From the NCBI RefSeq assembly GCF_000621565.1, contig NZ_JHXZ01000013.1:62001-126000 (forward strand): a stretch of DNA of 64,000 bases. Reading direction: 5' to 3'. The notes under the pieces were generated by a model. It did no database searches. It had not been told where the DNA came from and saw only the letters and a program-made list of their open reading frames with translations. Numbering within the stretch: the stretch's first letter is position 1; every line of letters starts with the position of its first letter. A program made the translations under genes and the position numbers. This document shows positions 1 through 8,249 of the stretch, piece by piece. Source of the DNA: Butyrivibrio sp. LB2008. Its GTDB lineage: Bacteria > Bacillota > Clostridia > Lachnospirales > Lachnospiraceae.

Positions 1-11
1 TTCTGTATATC

Positions 12-44
12 AAAAAACCAGACTTTTCGAAGTCTGGTTTTTTT
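12..44. terminator. Bidirectional intrinsic terminator
   Basis: An 8-bp perfect stem (CCAGACTT, 18-25, with AAGTCTGG, 30-37) closes a TTCG loop. It has an A-run on the left and a T-run on the right, so it can terminate transcription on either strand. It lies 25 bp past the stop of the minus-strand Cys/Pro protein gene, and probably also ends a plus-strand unit outside the window. Confidence 0.85.
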
Positions 45-68
45 GATGTAAGTATATTATATATATCT

Positions 69-887
69 TTATTTACTCTGAGCTACATTTGGCTTATAAG
101 GGCCTTTTACATTAGGCTTATAAGCACCTTTTACCTCGGGCTTTGCTGTGTTCTGAGTCACATTGGGCTGAGGTGCCGGTGTAGGTGCCGGAGCAGGTGT
201 AGGTGTGTCCTGAGATTCACTTGGCTGAGGATTGTCATGATGCTCCTCTGTATCCTGAGGCTGCGGCTGCGGCTGAGGTGTGCATTCAGGCTGAGGTTGC
301 GGCTGCGGCTGTGGCTGAGGTGTGCATTCAGGCACTGGAGGACACTGAGGCCACTGAGGCTGACACTGAGGCCACTGAGGCTGACATTCAGGCACTGGAG
401 GACACTGGGGTACAGGTTGACACTCAGGCTTCGGTGTGCATTCAGGTTTTTTAGCCTCATCCTTCTTTTCGTTACAAGTAGGTTTAGGCTGCTCCTTCTT
501 TTCTTCACAATTAGGCTTTGCAGTCTCTTCCTTCTTCTCTTCCTTATTCTCGTCTTTCTTTTCTTCTAATTTACCCGACGTAGGTGTACATTCCGGCTTA
601 GGCGTGCATTCCGGTTTAGGCGTGCATTCCGGTTTAGGTGTGCACTCCGGCTTAGGTGTGCAATCAGGCTTAGAATTGTTATTCACTACCCAGCCATTTG
701 GCTTGTACATTTCCCAACCACCACAGTATGATTCTTCCATCTTAACAGAATCTGAATACTCTGATTGTAATTCATCCGCACCCTTATCATTTTTATCCAC
801 AAAAAAATCACTGACGCAATAAGCCATAGGAACTGTAAGTACCGCAACTATTGCCAACGCTGTAGTCGATAAAAATCTCTTATTCAT
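69..887 (-). CDS. Cys/Pro-rich repeat surface protein
   Basis: I do not recognise a named family. The 272-residue protein starts with a short basic stretch and a hydrophobic segment ending near MAYC, so it is probably exported or membrane-anchored. It then has five TPKPEC-type hexapeptides, a Lys/Glu-rich stretch, a second set (QPVPQC, PPVPEC, QPQWPQC), Gln-Pro runs, and two KPNVKG-type repeats at the C-terminus. About 15 cysteines are spaced every 5-7 residues in the repeat region, each mostly preceded by Glu, Asp or Gln. The start is the ATG at 887 because GGGGG lies 8 nt upstream; a longer in-frame start at 908 lacks this. The composition suggests an extended, possibly disulfide- or metal-linked wall-spanning rod. 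That role is inference. Confidence 0.75.
   Translation of the reverse strand: MNKRFLSTTALAIVAVLTVPMAYCVSDFFVDKNDKGADELQSEYSDSVKMEESYCGGWEMYKPNGWVVNNNSKPDCTPKPECTPKPECTPKPECTPKPECTPTSGKLEEKKDENKEEKKEETAKPNCEEKKEQPKPTCNEKKDEAKKPECTPKPECQPVPQCPPVPECQPQWPQCQPQWPQCPPVPECTPQPQPQPQPQPECTPQPQPQPQDTEEHHDNPQPSESQDTPTPAPAPTPAPQPNVTQNTAKPEVKGAYKPNVKGPYKPNVAQSK
583..672 (-). repeat. 18-bp tandem repeat encoding TPKPEC
   Basis: Five consecutive 18-bp units encode the first hexapeptide block of the Cys/Pro protein. Units differ at synonymous positions (ggtgtgcattccgg versus ggcgtgcattccgg), which suggests the repeat is old and maintained rather than a recent slippage product. Confidence 0.85.
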
Positions 888-1012
888 GTCATATACCCCC
901 AATAGCAATATAAAATTATTTGTTTGTTATTAACATCTCTTAACAGATATTACTTTACCATTAACCTCTGATTATTTCAACTCATATTTAGTATTTATCA
1001 CATATAATGCAA

Positions 1013-1056
1013 TAGGCAGATAAGAATTCACTAAATTTTGAATTCTTATCTGCCTA
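1013..1056 (-). terminator. 18-bp perfect inverted repeat after pgmB
   Basis: Arms 1013-1030 and 1039-1056 are perfectly complementary around an 8-nt loop. The structure lies 28 bp downstream of the pgmB stop and upstream of the Cys/Pro gene on the same strand. The U-run is weak, so this may be a terminator of the alpha-glucoside operon or a leader hairpin of the next gene. Confidence 0.6.
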
Positions 1057-1065
1057 TAAAATCGA

Positions 1066-1077
1066 TTAAACGTTTAA
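1066..1077. promoter_or_regulatory. TTAAACGTTTAA palindrome, LacI/CcpA-like
   Basis: A 12-bp perfect palindrome with central CG, as in LacI-family operators and cre-like sites. It lies about 180 bp upstream of the Cys/Pro gene start. The 10-bp core TAAACGTTTA recurs at 48684-48693, upstream of the other large secreted repeat protein. The protein that binds it is not known. Confidence 0.4.
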
Positions 1078-1084
1078 CTTTTAA

Positions 1085-1732
1085 TTAACTTACAAATACC
1101 CCTCCCACTACTTCTGGCAATTCGGTCATATCCTTGATTGAATATGTAACCTGAGGGTGTGTTGCAGCTTCTCCGATACCGACACATTTAAAGCCTCCGG
1201 CAAGGGCTGCGTCTATTCCGGAAAGAGCATCTTCAACAACGATCGCATCTTCCGGTTCCACGCCAAGCATTTGCGCCGCTTTAAGAAAGACCTCCGGATC
1301 CGGTTTGGATCTTGTTATATTGGTTCCGTCAGATACCGCATCAAAGTAGTCCTTTAGTCCCAGCTTCTCCAGTATCTTCTTGGTATTCTTGCTACTTGAT
1401 CCGATTGCAAGAAGAGTTCCTCTCTCCCTAAGAGTATCAAGCACTTCTTTCACCCCGTCATCAAGATCGTTTTCGTTCATCGTATCAAGGAGTGATACAT
1501 ATATGCTGTTCTTCTTTTCCGCAATCTCTTTTTTCTCATCAAGCGAGTAAGCTCTGCCGGCCCTCTCCAGAATAATATCAAGAGACGCCATCCTGCTTAC
1601 CCCGCGCAATCTGTCATTTATCTTCTCATCAAAATATATCCCCTGCTCATCAGCAACGGTTTTCCACGCCTTGTAGTGGAGCTTATCCGTAAAGCAGATT
1701 ACTCCGTCAAGGTCAAAGATCACTGCCTTCAT
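1085..1732 (-). CDS. pgmB: Beta-phosphoglucomutase
   Basis: This 215-residue HAD-superfamily enzyme converts beta-D-glucose-1-phosphate to glucose-6-phosphate in the cytoplasm. The N-terminal FDLDGVICFTD carries the nucleophile Asp8 and the acid/base Asp10. Further signs are the helical cap with the RLRGVSR segment typical of beta-PGM, the SSSKN motif II, the Lys of SKPDPEVF and the acidic EDALSGI. Length matches the family (about 215-220). Its ATG overlaps the GH65 stop by 4 bp (ATGA), so the two are translationally coupled. The coupling makes sense because the phosphorylase product is the mutase substrate. It is the last gene of the alpha-glucoside operon. Confidence 0.93.
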   Translation of the reverse strand: MKAVIFDLDGVICFTDKLHYKAWKTVADEQGIYFDEKINDRLRGVSRMASLDIILERAGRAYSLDEKKEIAEKKNSIYVSLLDTMNENDLDDGVKEVLDTLRERGTLLAIGSSSKNTKKILEKLGLKDYFDAVSDGTNITRSKPDPEVFLKAAQMLGVEPEDAIVVEDALSGIDAALAGGFKCVGIGEAATHPQVTYSIKDMTELPEVVGGVFVS

Positions 1733-3984
1733 TTTTCATACCTCATTTCCTTAACACCTTTTACCTCTATTTTTTCTCCCCTCAATACCTCGCAGACAGC
1801 ACCGCTCTTGGTAACGGTAAACTTAAGAAGACTGTTTCTGTACTTTATCTTGAAACTGTATTTCTTCCAGCCTGTAGGCAAGAACGGATCAACCGAGATC
1901 CCCTCCTTGGTAATCCTAAGCCCTGCAAAGCCGTTAACTATCGCCATATAACTTCCGCCCATATTCGCGGTATGTACGCCGTCTCCCGAGTTATTGTGCG
2001 TATTCATAAGATCCAGTTTTATTGAATCCCCGAAATACTCAACAGCCTTTTTGTGCATTCCAAGCCGTGACGCAACAATACTGAACACACAGGTTGAAAG
2101 AGATGAATCATGAGTCGTGATCTTCTCATAATATTCAAAGCTCTTTTTCATCACTTCCTTGGGCTGCCTGTCCTCAAACAGGAAATAAGAAAGCACAGTG
2201 TCAGCCTGCTTGCAGACCTGGTATCTGTACAGGTGAAGCGGATGATAGTGAAGAAGAAGCGGAAACTCTTCTTTAGGCGTATTCTTAAGATCCCACACAG
2301 GCTTTTGCAAAAAAGAATCATCCTGCGGATTGATCCCAAGCTCCTCATCATACGGAAGATACATCTTTTCCGCTGCTGCCTTTATCTCCTTAAGTTCCTT
2401 GGCTGTCACGCCGAGCTTATCAAGAAGCTCTTTTAACCTCTTATTCGATGAATGTTCCTCCGCAAAAGAAACAGCCATACTCATGTTGTAAGCCGCGCAG
2501 CAATTGGTGTAATAATTGTTGTCGGTCATGCATGTATATTCATCGGGGCCTGTCACCTCGTTTATAACAAAGCGCCCCTCTCTGTCATAATTTCCCACAT
2601 CAAACCAAAGTCTTGCCGTCTCAAGAAGGATTTCCTCGCCCCGGTCCAGCATGAAATCTAGGTCTCCCGTTGTGAGATAATACTGCACGATCGTATAAGC
2701 TATCGCTCCGTTTATGTGATACGCCGCAGTTCCCGAGGGAAAATAGCCCGAGCACTCTTCACCCGTGATCGTTCTCCAAGGATAAAGCGCTCCCTTCTTA
2801 TGACCCAAAAGAGCCGCGTTCTCCCTTGCTTTATCAAGTATTCCGTACCTGTACTCCAAAATATTCTTAGCAAGCTCGGGACTAGTCAGTATGAAAAAAG
2901 GTGCCACATACATCTCTGTATCCCAGAAATAATGACCTTCATATCCCTCGCCCGAAAGTCCCTTCGCAGCTATGCTGCAGTGCTTATCACGCGTCGCGGA
3001 CTGAAAAAGCTGATACATATTGAAATTGACAGCCTGCCCAAGCTCATCGTCTCCGTCAATTTCCATTTCGGAATTGTCAAAAAACTCCGTTACATACTCT
3101 TTTTGCTTCTCATAAATATCCGAAAGACTTCCTCTCATCGCTTCCTTTAGAGTCTTCCTTGCAAAATCCTCAGGATCGTCCTCTCTGACTGAATCCGAGA
3201 ATGTCGAATACTTTATAAGAGACAGTTCTTCCCCCTGCTTCACTTCAGCTTTTACATGATAAAGAGTTCTTCCCTCTTCCTTGCCATAGCCGATCTCCGC
3301 TTTGCCCGGGAGCCTCAACCTGTGTGACACTGCAGATGCCACGGTGATCCCGCTGACATTTGTCTCACTTACGGCAACGCTCATATCCTCGCGCCACTTA
3401 ACGACTTCAACATTAAGAAGTGCTCCGCTGTCATCGCCAAGCCTTGGATCGTCCGGGTTTGAATAGTTTTTTACATCTGCGATATGATATGACTCAATCT
3501 CGATCTCGCCGTCAAAATTAAGAGCCTTCACGTTGTACTCAATCGTAAAAAGAGACGGGATCAAAAAAGATGTCATCCTCGTAACCGACAGTTCAATTTC
3601 TTTTCCGTCGGGAGAAGCCCAGATAACATGGCGCCTTGTAACTCCCTGCTCCATATCAAGCACTCTCTCATTCGCAATGACCTTGCCGGTAGTAAGGTCA
3701 AATCTGTCTCCGTCCGCTATAAGGCGTATCGTCTGGGTATCTGCCACATTGAGCATCGTTTGCTTCTTCTCGATAAGATTGCACAGACTCTCCGCCTGTT
3801 TCATCGGGATAATCTCGTATACACCGTTGATGTACGTTCCGCGCATGGTATTCCAGCCTTCGGGAACACCTTCCTCGACATTACCCCTCACACCTATATA
3901 TCCGTTTGCATTGGAAAAAAGAGCCTCATGAAGATTGACTTCTTTTTCCATAAATTTTTCCTGTCTTGTAATGATACGCTTCAT
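1729..3984 (-). CDS. GH65 alpha-glucoside phosphorylase
   Basis: This 751-residue inverting phosphorylase splits an alpha-linked glucose disaccharide with phosphate, giving beta-glucose-1-phosphate and glucose. Visible GH65 features are the N-terminal beta-sandwich with GYIGVRGNVEEG (about 28-39), the barrel motif HYFWDTEMY (351-359), and the catalytic acid Glu482 in VTGPDEY. The loop at about 408-424 (GEECSGYFPSGTAAYH) lies where GH65 members differ in acceptor choice. I cannot decide between maltose, trehalose, kojibiose and nigerose from this alone. There is no signal peptide, so the substrate must be imported, and the ABC genes just upstream would do that. It overlaps pgmB by 4 bp. Confidence 0.9.
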   Translation of the reverse strand: MKRIITRQEKFMEKEVNLHEALFSNANGYIGVRGNVEEGVPEGWNTMRGTYINGVYEIIPMKQAESLCNLIEKKQTMLNVADTQTIRLIADGDRFDLTTGKVIANERVLDMEQGVTRRHVIWASPDGKEIELSVTRMTSFLIPSLFTIEYNVKALNFDGEIEIESYHIADVKNYSNPDDPRLGDDSGALLNVEVVKWREDMSVAVSETNVSGITVASAVSHRLRLPGKAEIGYGKEEGRTLYHVKAEVKQGEELSLIKYSTFSDSVREDDPEDFARKTLKEAMRGSLSDIYEKQKEYVTEFFDNSEMEIDGDDELGQAVNFNMYQLFQSATRDKHCSIAAKGLSGEGYEGHYFWDTEMYVAPFFILTSPELAKNILEYRYGILDKARENAALLGHKKGALYPWRTITGEECSGYFPSGTAAYHINGAIAYTIVQYYLTTGDLDFMLDRGEEILLETARLWFDVGNYDREGRFVINEVTGPDEYTCMTDNNYYTNCCAAYNMSMAVSFAEEHSSNKRLKELLDKLGVTAKELKEIKAAAEKMYLPYDEELGINPQDDSFLQKPVWDLKNTPKEEFPLLLHYHPLHLYRYQVCKQADTVLSYFLFEDRQPKEVMKKSFEYYEKITTHDSSLSTCVFSIVASRLGMHKKAVEYFGDSIKLDLMNTHNNSGDGVHTANMGGSYMAIVNGFAGLRITKEGISVDPFLPTGWKKYSFKIKYRNSLLKFTVTKSGAVCEVLRGEKIEVKGVKEMRYEK

Positions 3985-4000
3985 ATTTTTTCCCTGCTTC

Positions 4001-4843
4001 TTATCCCTTTACAGCTCCCGCTGCCACGCCCTTTACGATGTATTTCTGTGCCGCAAGATAAAAAACAGCAACAGGAATGATCGTTATAACAAGGGCAGCC
4101 ATAGCTTCGTTCCAGCTGATCGTATACTGTCCGAAAAACTTGGCCGTCGAAATCGGTATTGTCCTGTTCGCCGTCGACTTAAGAGTAAGTGAGGGCAAAA
4201 GATAATCATTCCATATCCAGATGACATCAAGGATTATAAGTGTCATCGTAGTAGGTTTGAGAATCGGAAAAACAATCCTCCAGAACAACGTCCAAACACT
4301 GCAACCGTCAATAATTGCCGCCTCTTCCAAAGATACGGGGATTGACGAAATAAAGCCGTGATACAGAAATACTCCCATTCCCGCGCCAAAACCGATATAC
4401 ATAAATATCAGGCCGCCGACCGAGTCTGTCATCTGTAGCCCTGTCACCTTACCGATCTTGTTCATCTCCTGCATAAGAGGCATCATGATAGTCTGGAAAG
4501 GAATAAGCATGGTTGCCACCAGAATCGAGAAAAGAGCTATGCTGAGCTTATTTGCACTTCTTACAAACATCCATGCAGTCATCGCTGAAAGCACAACGAT
4601 TATAGTTATCGATACGATCGTAATAACAATCGAATTAAGTAGCGACGTCGTAAAATTCATCTTGCCAATTGCGGAGGCATAGTATTTAAACGAGAACTTT
4701 CCCGGAAGCGCCACCATATTTTTATACATCTCGGCTCTGCTCTTAAATGAATTCGTAAGTATTAAATAAATCGGGAACAGGTACAGTAAACACATAAGTG
4801 CAACAAGTACGTTCGGAATTATCTTTTTTACACTCTTTGACAT
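4001..4843 (-). CDS. Sugar ABC transporter permease, MalG type
   Basis: A 280-residue inner-membrane permease of the carbohydrate-uptake-1 class. It has six expected membrane segments, the first at about 9-30. The ATPase-coupling EAA loop is visible as EEAAIIDGCSVWTLFWRIVF around residue 175. It pairs with the MalF-type permease immediately upstream (stop and start adjacent) and the binding protein at 5757-7019. No ATPase gene is present in the operon. As in many Firmicutes, a shared MsmK-type ATPase encoded elsewhere probably energises it. The 16-bp gap to the GH65 gene fits one transcript. Confidence 0.92.
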   Translation of the reverse strand: MSKSVKKIIPNVLVALMCLLYLFPIYLILTNSFKSRAEMYKNMVALPGKFSFKYYASAIGKMNFTTSLLNSIVITIVSITIIVVLSAMTAWMFVRSANKLSIALFSILVATMLIPFQTIMMPLMQEMNKIGKVTGLQMTDSVGGLIFMYIGFGAGMGVFLYHGFISSIPVSLEEAAIIDGCSVWTLFWRIVFPILKPTTMTLIILDVIWIWNDYLLPSLTLKSTANRTIPISTAKFFGQYTISWNEAMAALVITIIPVAVFYLAAQKYIVKGVAAGAVKG

Positions 4844-5689
4844 TTACAGTGCCACCTCCCTCTTCTTGGTTATTGATACCTGAATAAATGTGACGATCGC
4901 AATTATCAGGAAAAAGATAATTGCCTTAGCCTGGCCGTATCCGAAATTACTGAGACTGAAAATCTCGTTGTAGATATTAAGCGAGAACATCTCAGACTGG
5001 AAATTCGCTCCTTCACCCGTAAGTGATACGTTGACGTCATAGATCTTGAAACAGTTTGAAAGAGCAAGAAACAGACATATCGTAAACGATGGCATCAGAA
5101 GCGGAAATTTAATTGAAAAGAGCGTCTGAAAATAATTGGCTCCGTCAATAGCCGCAGCCTCCATTACATCATCCGGGATAGCCATTATTCCCGTTATGTA
5201 CACGATCATCACATATCCTGCCAGCTGCCATGTTGTCACCACGATCATCGCAATTACCGATTTAGTCGCATCAGTAAGCCAGTTTCCCAGCCCAACACTT
5301 AAGAAAAACTCACTGAACACGCTCTTCCAGATATATCCCAGGATAAGTCCACCGATAAGATACGGTAAAAAAAGCATGGTCCTTGCAAAATTCTTTACTT
5401 TAAGCCCCGTCGTCACAAGAAGGGCAAAAAACAATCCCAGGACATTTACGGTTATCACACTGATAACTGTAAAGATTGTTGTCCTTACCGCTGCGTTTAT
5501 AAACTGCTTATCTCCGAATACCGCTTTATAATTGCTCATCCCCACAAAATTAGCAGCGTGCTTGGCAAATCCGTCCCATTCAACAAATGAATATCCGATT
5601 CCTATGAAGAACGGAATGATCACCACCACGAAAAAGGTGATCATGAGCGGTGCCGTAAATAATGCGTACCATCTTTTTTTAATCTTCAT
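4844..5689 (-). CDS. Sugar ABC transporter permease, MalF type
   Basis: A membrane permease of 281 residues from the chosen start, partner of the MalG-type protein. The EAA loop is MEAAAIDGANYFQTLFSIKF near residue 200, and hydrophobic segments alternate along its length. I chose the ATG at 5689 (MKIKKRWY) rather than an in-frame start at 5722: the extra 11 residues are not family-like, and a GGAGAG ribosome site sits upstream of 5689. It lies between the solute-binding lipoprotein and MalG-type genes, matching the usual order for oligosaccharide importers. Confidence 0.9.
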   Translation of the reverse strand: MKIKKRWYALFTAPLMITFFVVVIIPFFIGIGYSFVEWDGFAKHAANFVGMSNYKAVFGDKQFINAAVRTTIFTVISVITVNVLGLFFALLVTTGLKVKNFARTMLFLPYLIGGLILGYIWKSVFSEFFLSVGLGNWLTDATKSVIAMIVVTTWQLAGYVMIVYITGIMAIPDDVMEAAAIDGANYFQTLFSIKFPLLMPSFTICLFLALSNCFKIYDVNVSLTGEGANFQSEMFSLNIYNEIFSLSNFGYGQAKAIIFFLIIAIVTFIQVSITKKREVAL

Positions 5690-5756
5690 ACCTTTATCTC
5701 TCCGTAAGAGGTGCTGCAACATATGCTGTCACAGCACCCTCATATCATTTAAAACA

Positions 5757-7019
5757 TCATTTTGCATTTACAAATGCGTCATTAAGCTTGTCTATAAGTT
5801 CCTCACCTGTCATTGAAGTATTGGTAAAGAATTCCTGTGTGATAGGTGAAAGGCTTGTTGTGATAATTCCTGCAGGCCAGTTGCTCATTACCCACGGAAT
5901 GCTGTCCTTTGCCGCCTCTGAAATAGACTTTGAAAGAGGATCGAGATTCTCTGAAGTCATTCCGTCAACAACTGGAACAAATCCAAATTGATTCATGAGA
6001 TAGTCTGTTCCTTTTTCGCTTGTGTAAAGCCACTCAAGGAAATCTTTTGCCATAGCCTTCTCTTCATCCGAAGCATCAACGTTGATATACCATGCGGCGG
6101 GAACCGATACAGCAACTTTCTTGTTGCCCTTTATCGGAACGGGTGCGATACCCATGTCAAAGTCCACATCATAGTCTTTGAACATTCCGTATGCCCAGTT
6201 ACCCTGATGGATCATTGCAGCTTTGCCTGTAGCGAAATCACCGCAGTTGTTGTCATAAGTCACATCAACGGGATTAGTGCAGTTCTCGCGGATCGCTTCC
6301 ATAAGCTTTGCAAACTCTTTGAAAGCATCGTTGTCCTTCATTCTCACTTCACCGTTTAATACCTGCTGAAGATATGCGTCAGGATCGTCCTGAACCGCAA
6401 AAGGTGTATTCAATATATGTGCAATAAGGAAATAATCTTCCTGTGAAAGGCCGAGGCCGTTTATTCCCTTTCCTTTTGCTTCTTTCAAGAAATCAATCAG
6501 CGCGTCTGTCGTACCGATCTTTGATGTATCTACAAGATTGCCGTCATATACAAGTCCGAATCCTTCGATAGTATAAGGAACCCCCACAACTTTTCCGTCT
6601 ACCGAATCTTTGAGATTGTCACTTATCTTGCTCATAAATGAGAGACTGCTCAAATCCTCAAGATAATCTGCCATCTCCACCGACTCTGAACCGGGTGCAA
6701 GTGAAAAAAGTACAGGGCCTGATTCTGTAGAAATACCTGTCTTGAGATCTTTGTAGTAGTTATCTCCGCTGGTCTCCCAAACTTCGATCTCTACTCCCGT
6801 CTCATCCTTATAATCCTTGGCGAGCTGATTAAGCTGATCCATGATCTCAGTCTTTGACTGGAAAATTGTAAATTTACCGCCTGCATTGGCACTCTTACCT
6901 TCTCCGTCAGCAGCTGCCCCTACACCTGCCGTTCCTGCAGCAGCTCCGCATCCTGTAAGAACGGAACCTGCTACCATAACCGTTGCCATAAGCGCAGCAA
7001 ACAATTTCTTTTTCCTCAT
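5757..7019 (-). CDS. Sugar-binding lipoprotein of ABC importer
   Basis: A 420-residue extracellular solute-binding protein, family 1. The lipoprotein signal runs MRKKKLFAALMATVMVAGSV followed by the lipobox LTGC, with Cys24 as the lipidated residue. A Gly/Ala-rich linker follows. The mature part has the MalE-like lobe pattern, with FTIFQSK, GKAAMIHQGNWAYGMF around residue 260 and KGTDYLMNQFGFVP near 330. It is the first gene of the operon. Its leader contains a terminator-like hairpin whose U-run is half of an operator-like palindrome, so expression is probably conditional. The operon context suggests a short alpha-glucan as ligand (inference). Confidence 0.92.
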   Translation of the reverse strand: MRKKKLFAALMATVMVAGSVLTGCGAAAGTAGVGAAADGEGKSANAGGKFTIFQSKTEIMDQLNQLAKDYKDETGVEIEVWETSGDNYYKDLKTGISTESGPVLFSLAPGSESVEMADYLEDLSSLSFMSKISDNLKDSVDGKVVGVPYTIEGFGLVYDGNLVDTSKIGTTDALIDFLKEAKGKGINGLGLSQEDYFLIAHILNTPFAVQDDPDAYLQQVLNGEVRMKDNDAFKEFAKLMEAIRENCTNPVDVTYDNNCGDFATGKAAMIHQGNWAYGMFKDYDVDFDMGIAPVPIKGNKKVAVSVPAAWYINVDASDEEKAMAKDFLEWLYTSEKGTDYLMNQFGFVPVVDGMTSENLDPLSKSISEAAKDSIPWVMSNWPAGIITTSLSPITQEFFTNTSMTGEELIDKLNDAFVNAK

Positions 7020-7095
7020 AGTTAATTACTACTCCTTTCCCATAACTCCCCTTTAAAAACAGTAAAAAGGTTATCTTCTTAACTACATCTTCCTA

Positions 7096-7110
7096 TTTTT
7101 TACTAAAAAA
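7096..7110. promoter_or_regulatory. TTTTTTACTAAAAAA operator-like palindrome
   Basis: A perfect 7-bp-arm palindrome around C7103. Two more TTTA(G/C)TAAA palindromes sit at 7191-7205 (CGTTTTAGTAAAACG, perfect) and 7212-7226 (5-bp arms); a weaker match is at 7243-7253. They lie between the LacI gene and the operon it probably controls, about 76 bp upstream of the binding-protein start. They differ from classical LacI operators in having a single central G/C instead of CG. Confidence 0.55.
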
Positions 7111-7145
7111 AGACAATACCCCTTCTGTTTTTTAGAGGTATTGTC
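7105..7145 (-). terminator. Leader terminator/attenuator of sugar operon
   Basis: On the minus strand, GACAATACC (7145-7137) pairs with GGTATTGTC (7120-7112). The stem extends to 12 bp with one G-U pair around an AAAAAACAGA loop and is followed at once by seven T (7111-7105). It lies 86 bp upstream of the binding-protein start, in the same direction. It is either a second terminator after the LacI gene or an attenuator in the operon leader. Confidence 0.6.
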
Positions 7146-7180
7146 AGTTTGAGCCCTTTATTATTATGTAAAATTAATAT

Positions 7181-7217
7181 AAAAAGAGGCCGTTTTAGTA
7201 AAACGCACCTCTTTTTT
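7181..7217. terminator. LacI terminator with embedded palindrome
   Basis: AAAAAGAGG (7181-7189) pairs with CCTCTTTTT (7208-7216). The inner part of the hairpin is the perfect palindrome CGTTTTAGTAAAACG. T-runs on both sides make it usable on both strands. It begins 18 bp after the LacI stop. The operator and terminator are therefore the same piece of DNA. Confidence 0.7.
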
Positions 7218-7234
7218 AGTAAAATATTATTGAT

Positions 7235-8206
7235 TTAACTTCTTTTTACTAAAGTGGTTGTCCTCCACTTAATCCTTGCACCGATCTTAAGAGATTCATA
7301 GCTTCCCGATCCTTCGATAAGTTCGACCAGAGACTGGGCCGCAAGAAAACCTCTTTCGTAATTCGGAACTTCAACGGTTGTAAGTCCCATATACTTGGAA
7401 ACAAAGGCATCGTCAAAACCACAGACTGCTATATCCTCGGGAACACGAAGTCCCGCCTCTTTGAACTTCCTCATAGCACCTATAGCCATCATGTCGTTCG
7501 CGCATACAAGAACCTGAGGCATATGCTCGGAAAGCATCAAAAGCCTCGCCGCCTGCGATCCGCTCTTCTCTCTCCAATTGCCCTCATAATGATCTCTTCT
7601 GTGAAAAGTTATCCCGTGAGCGGAAAGAGCATCGCGAAAAGCCTGATACCTCTCTTTATTATCATCCGTATCCATACCGGAAAGATAAGCAAATCGCTCA
7701 TATCCCGATTTTATGAGAGTTTCAACCATTTCTTTTTCAGCATCATAGTTATTTACTATAACGCTCTTGATTCCCGGATGCTTTATCTCTCTGTCGAGAA
7801 CAATTATCGGATAGTTGTTCTCTGCCGCTTTTACCAGCATCGAGTCTTCACATCGGTAATCAATATTGATACATCCCGCGGAATAATCACGGGACATATA
7901 CTTCTCGGCATTTCTGCTTGTGCACACCATAATGTCATAATCCTTGGAATAGGCATAATCACTTATTCCATGGAGTATGTTCAGATAAAAATTGGTATCG
8001 AAATCACTGAAATTAACTACTATAGTTTTGTTTTCGGCGATCTTTTCCTTTACCCTGATCTTGGGCAGTTCATAGCCCATCTCCTTTGCAATAGCAAGAA
8101 TCTTGTCTCTTGTCTTATCACTCATATTCCGCTTTCCGTGCAGAACATTCGAGACGGTTGCTATGGAAACGCCGGCTTCTTTAGCTATATCCTTAATCCC
8201 TACCAT
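7235..8206 (-). CDS. LacI-family transcriptional regulator
   Basis: A 323-residue repressor or activator with an N-terminal helix-turn-helix (IKDIAKEAGVSIATVSNVLH, 4-23), the hinge helix, and a periplasmic-binding-protein-like sugar-sensing domain. Typical signatures include CANDMMAIGAM around residue 235 and VCGFDDAFVSKYMGLTTVEVP (about 262-281, core GFDDAFVSKY). It lies just upstream of the alpha-glucoside operon on the same strand, and the intergenic region carries repeated TTTA(G/C)TAAA palindromes. Control of that operon and autoregulation are likely. The effector is not visible from the sequence. Confidence 0.9.
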   Translation of the reverse strand: MVGIKDIAKEAGVSIATVSNVLHGKRNMSDKTRDKILAIAKEMGYELPKIRVKEKIAENKTIVVNFSDFDTNFYLNILHGISDYAYSKDYDIMVCTSRNAEKYMSRDYSAGCINIDYRCEDSMLVKAAENNYPIIVLDREIKHPGIKSVIVNNYDAEKEMVETLIKSGYERFAYLSGMDTDDNKERYQAFRDALSAHGITFHRRDHYEGNWREKSGSQAARLLMLSEHMPQVLVCANDMMAIGAMRKFKEAGLRVPEDIAVCGFDDAFVSKYMGLTTVEVPNYERGFLAAQSLVELIEGSGSYESLKIGARIKWRTTTLVKRS

Positions 8207-8249
8207 ACCTTAAGTCTTCCTGTGCAAAAAACAGAGTTGTCGTCAACAA

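Noticed and set aside
203..822. Plus-strand frames opposite the Cys/Pro protein
   Set aside because: They are low-complexity mirror images of the repeat (Leu/Arg- or Gly/Val-rich) without start signals.
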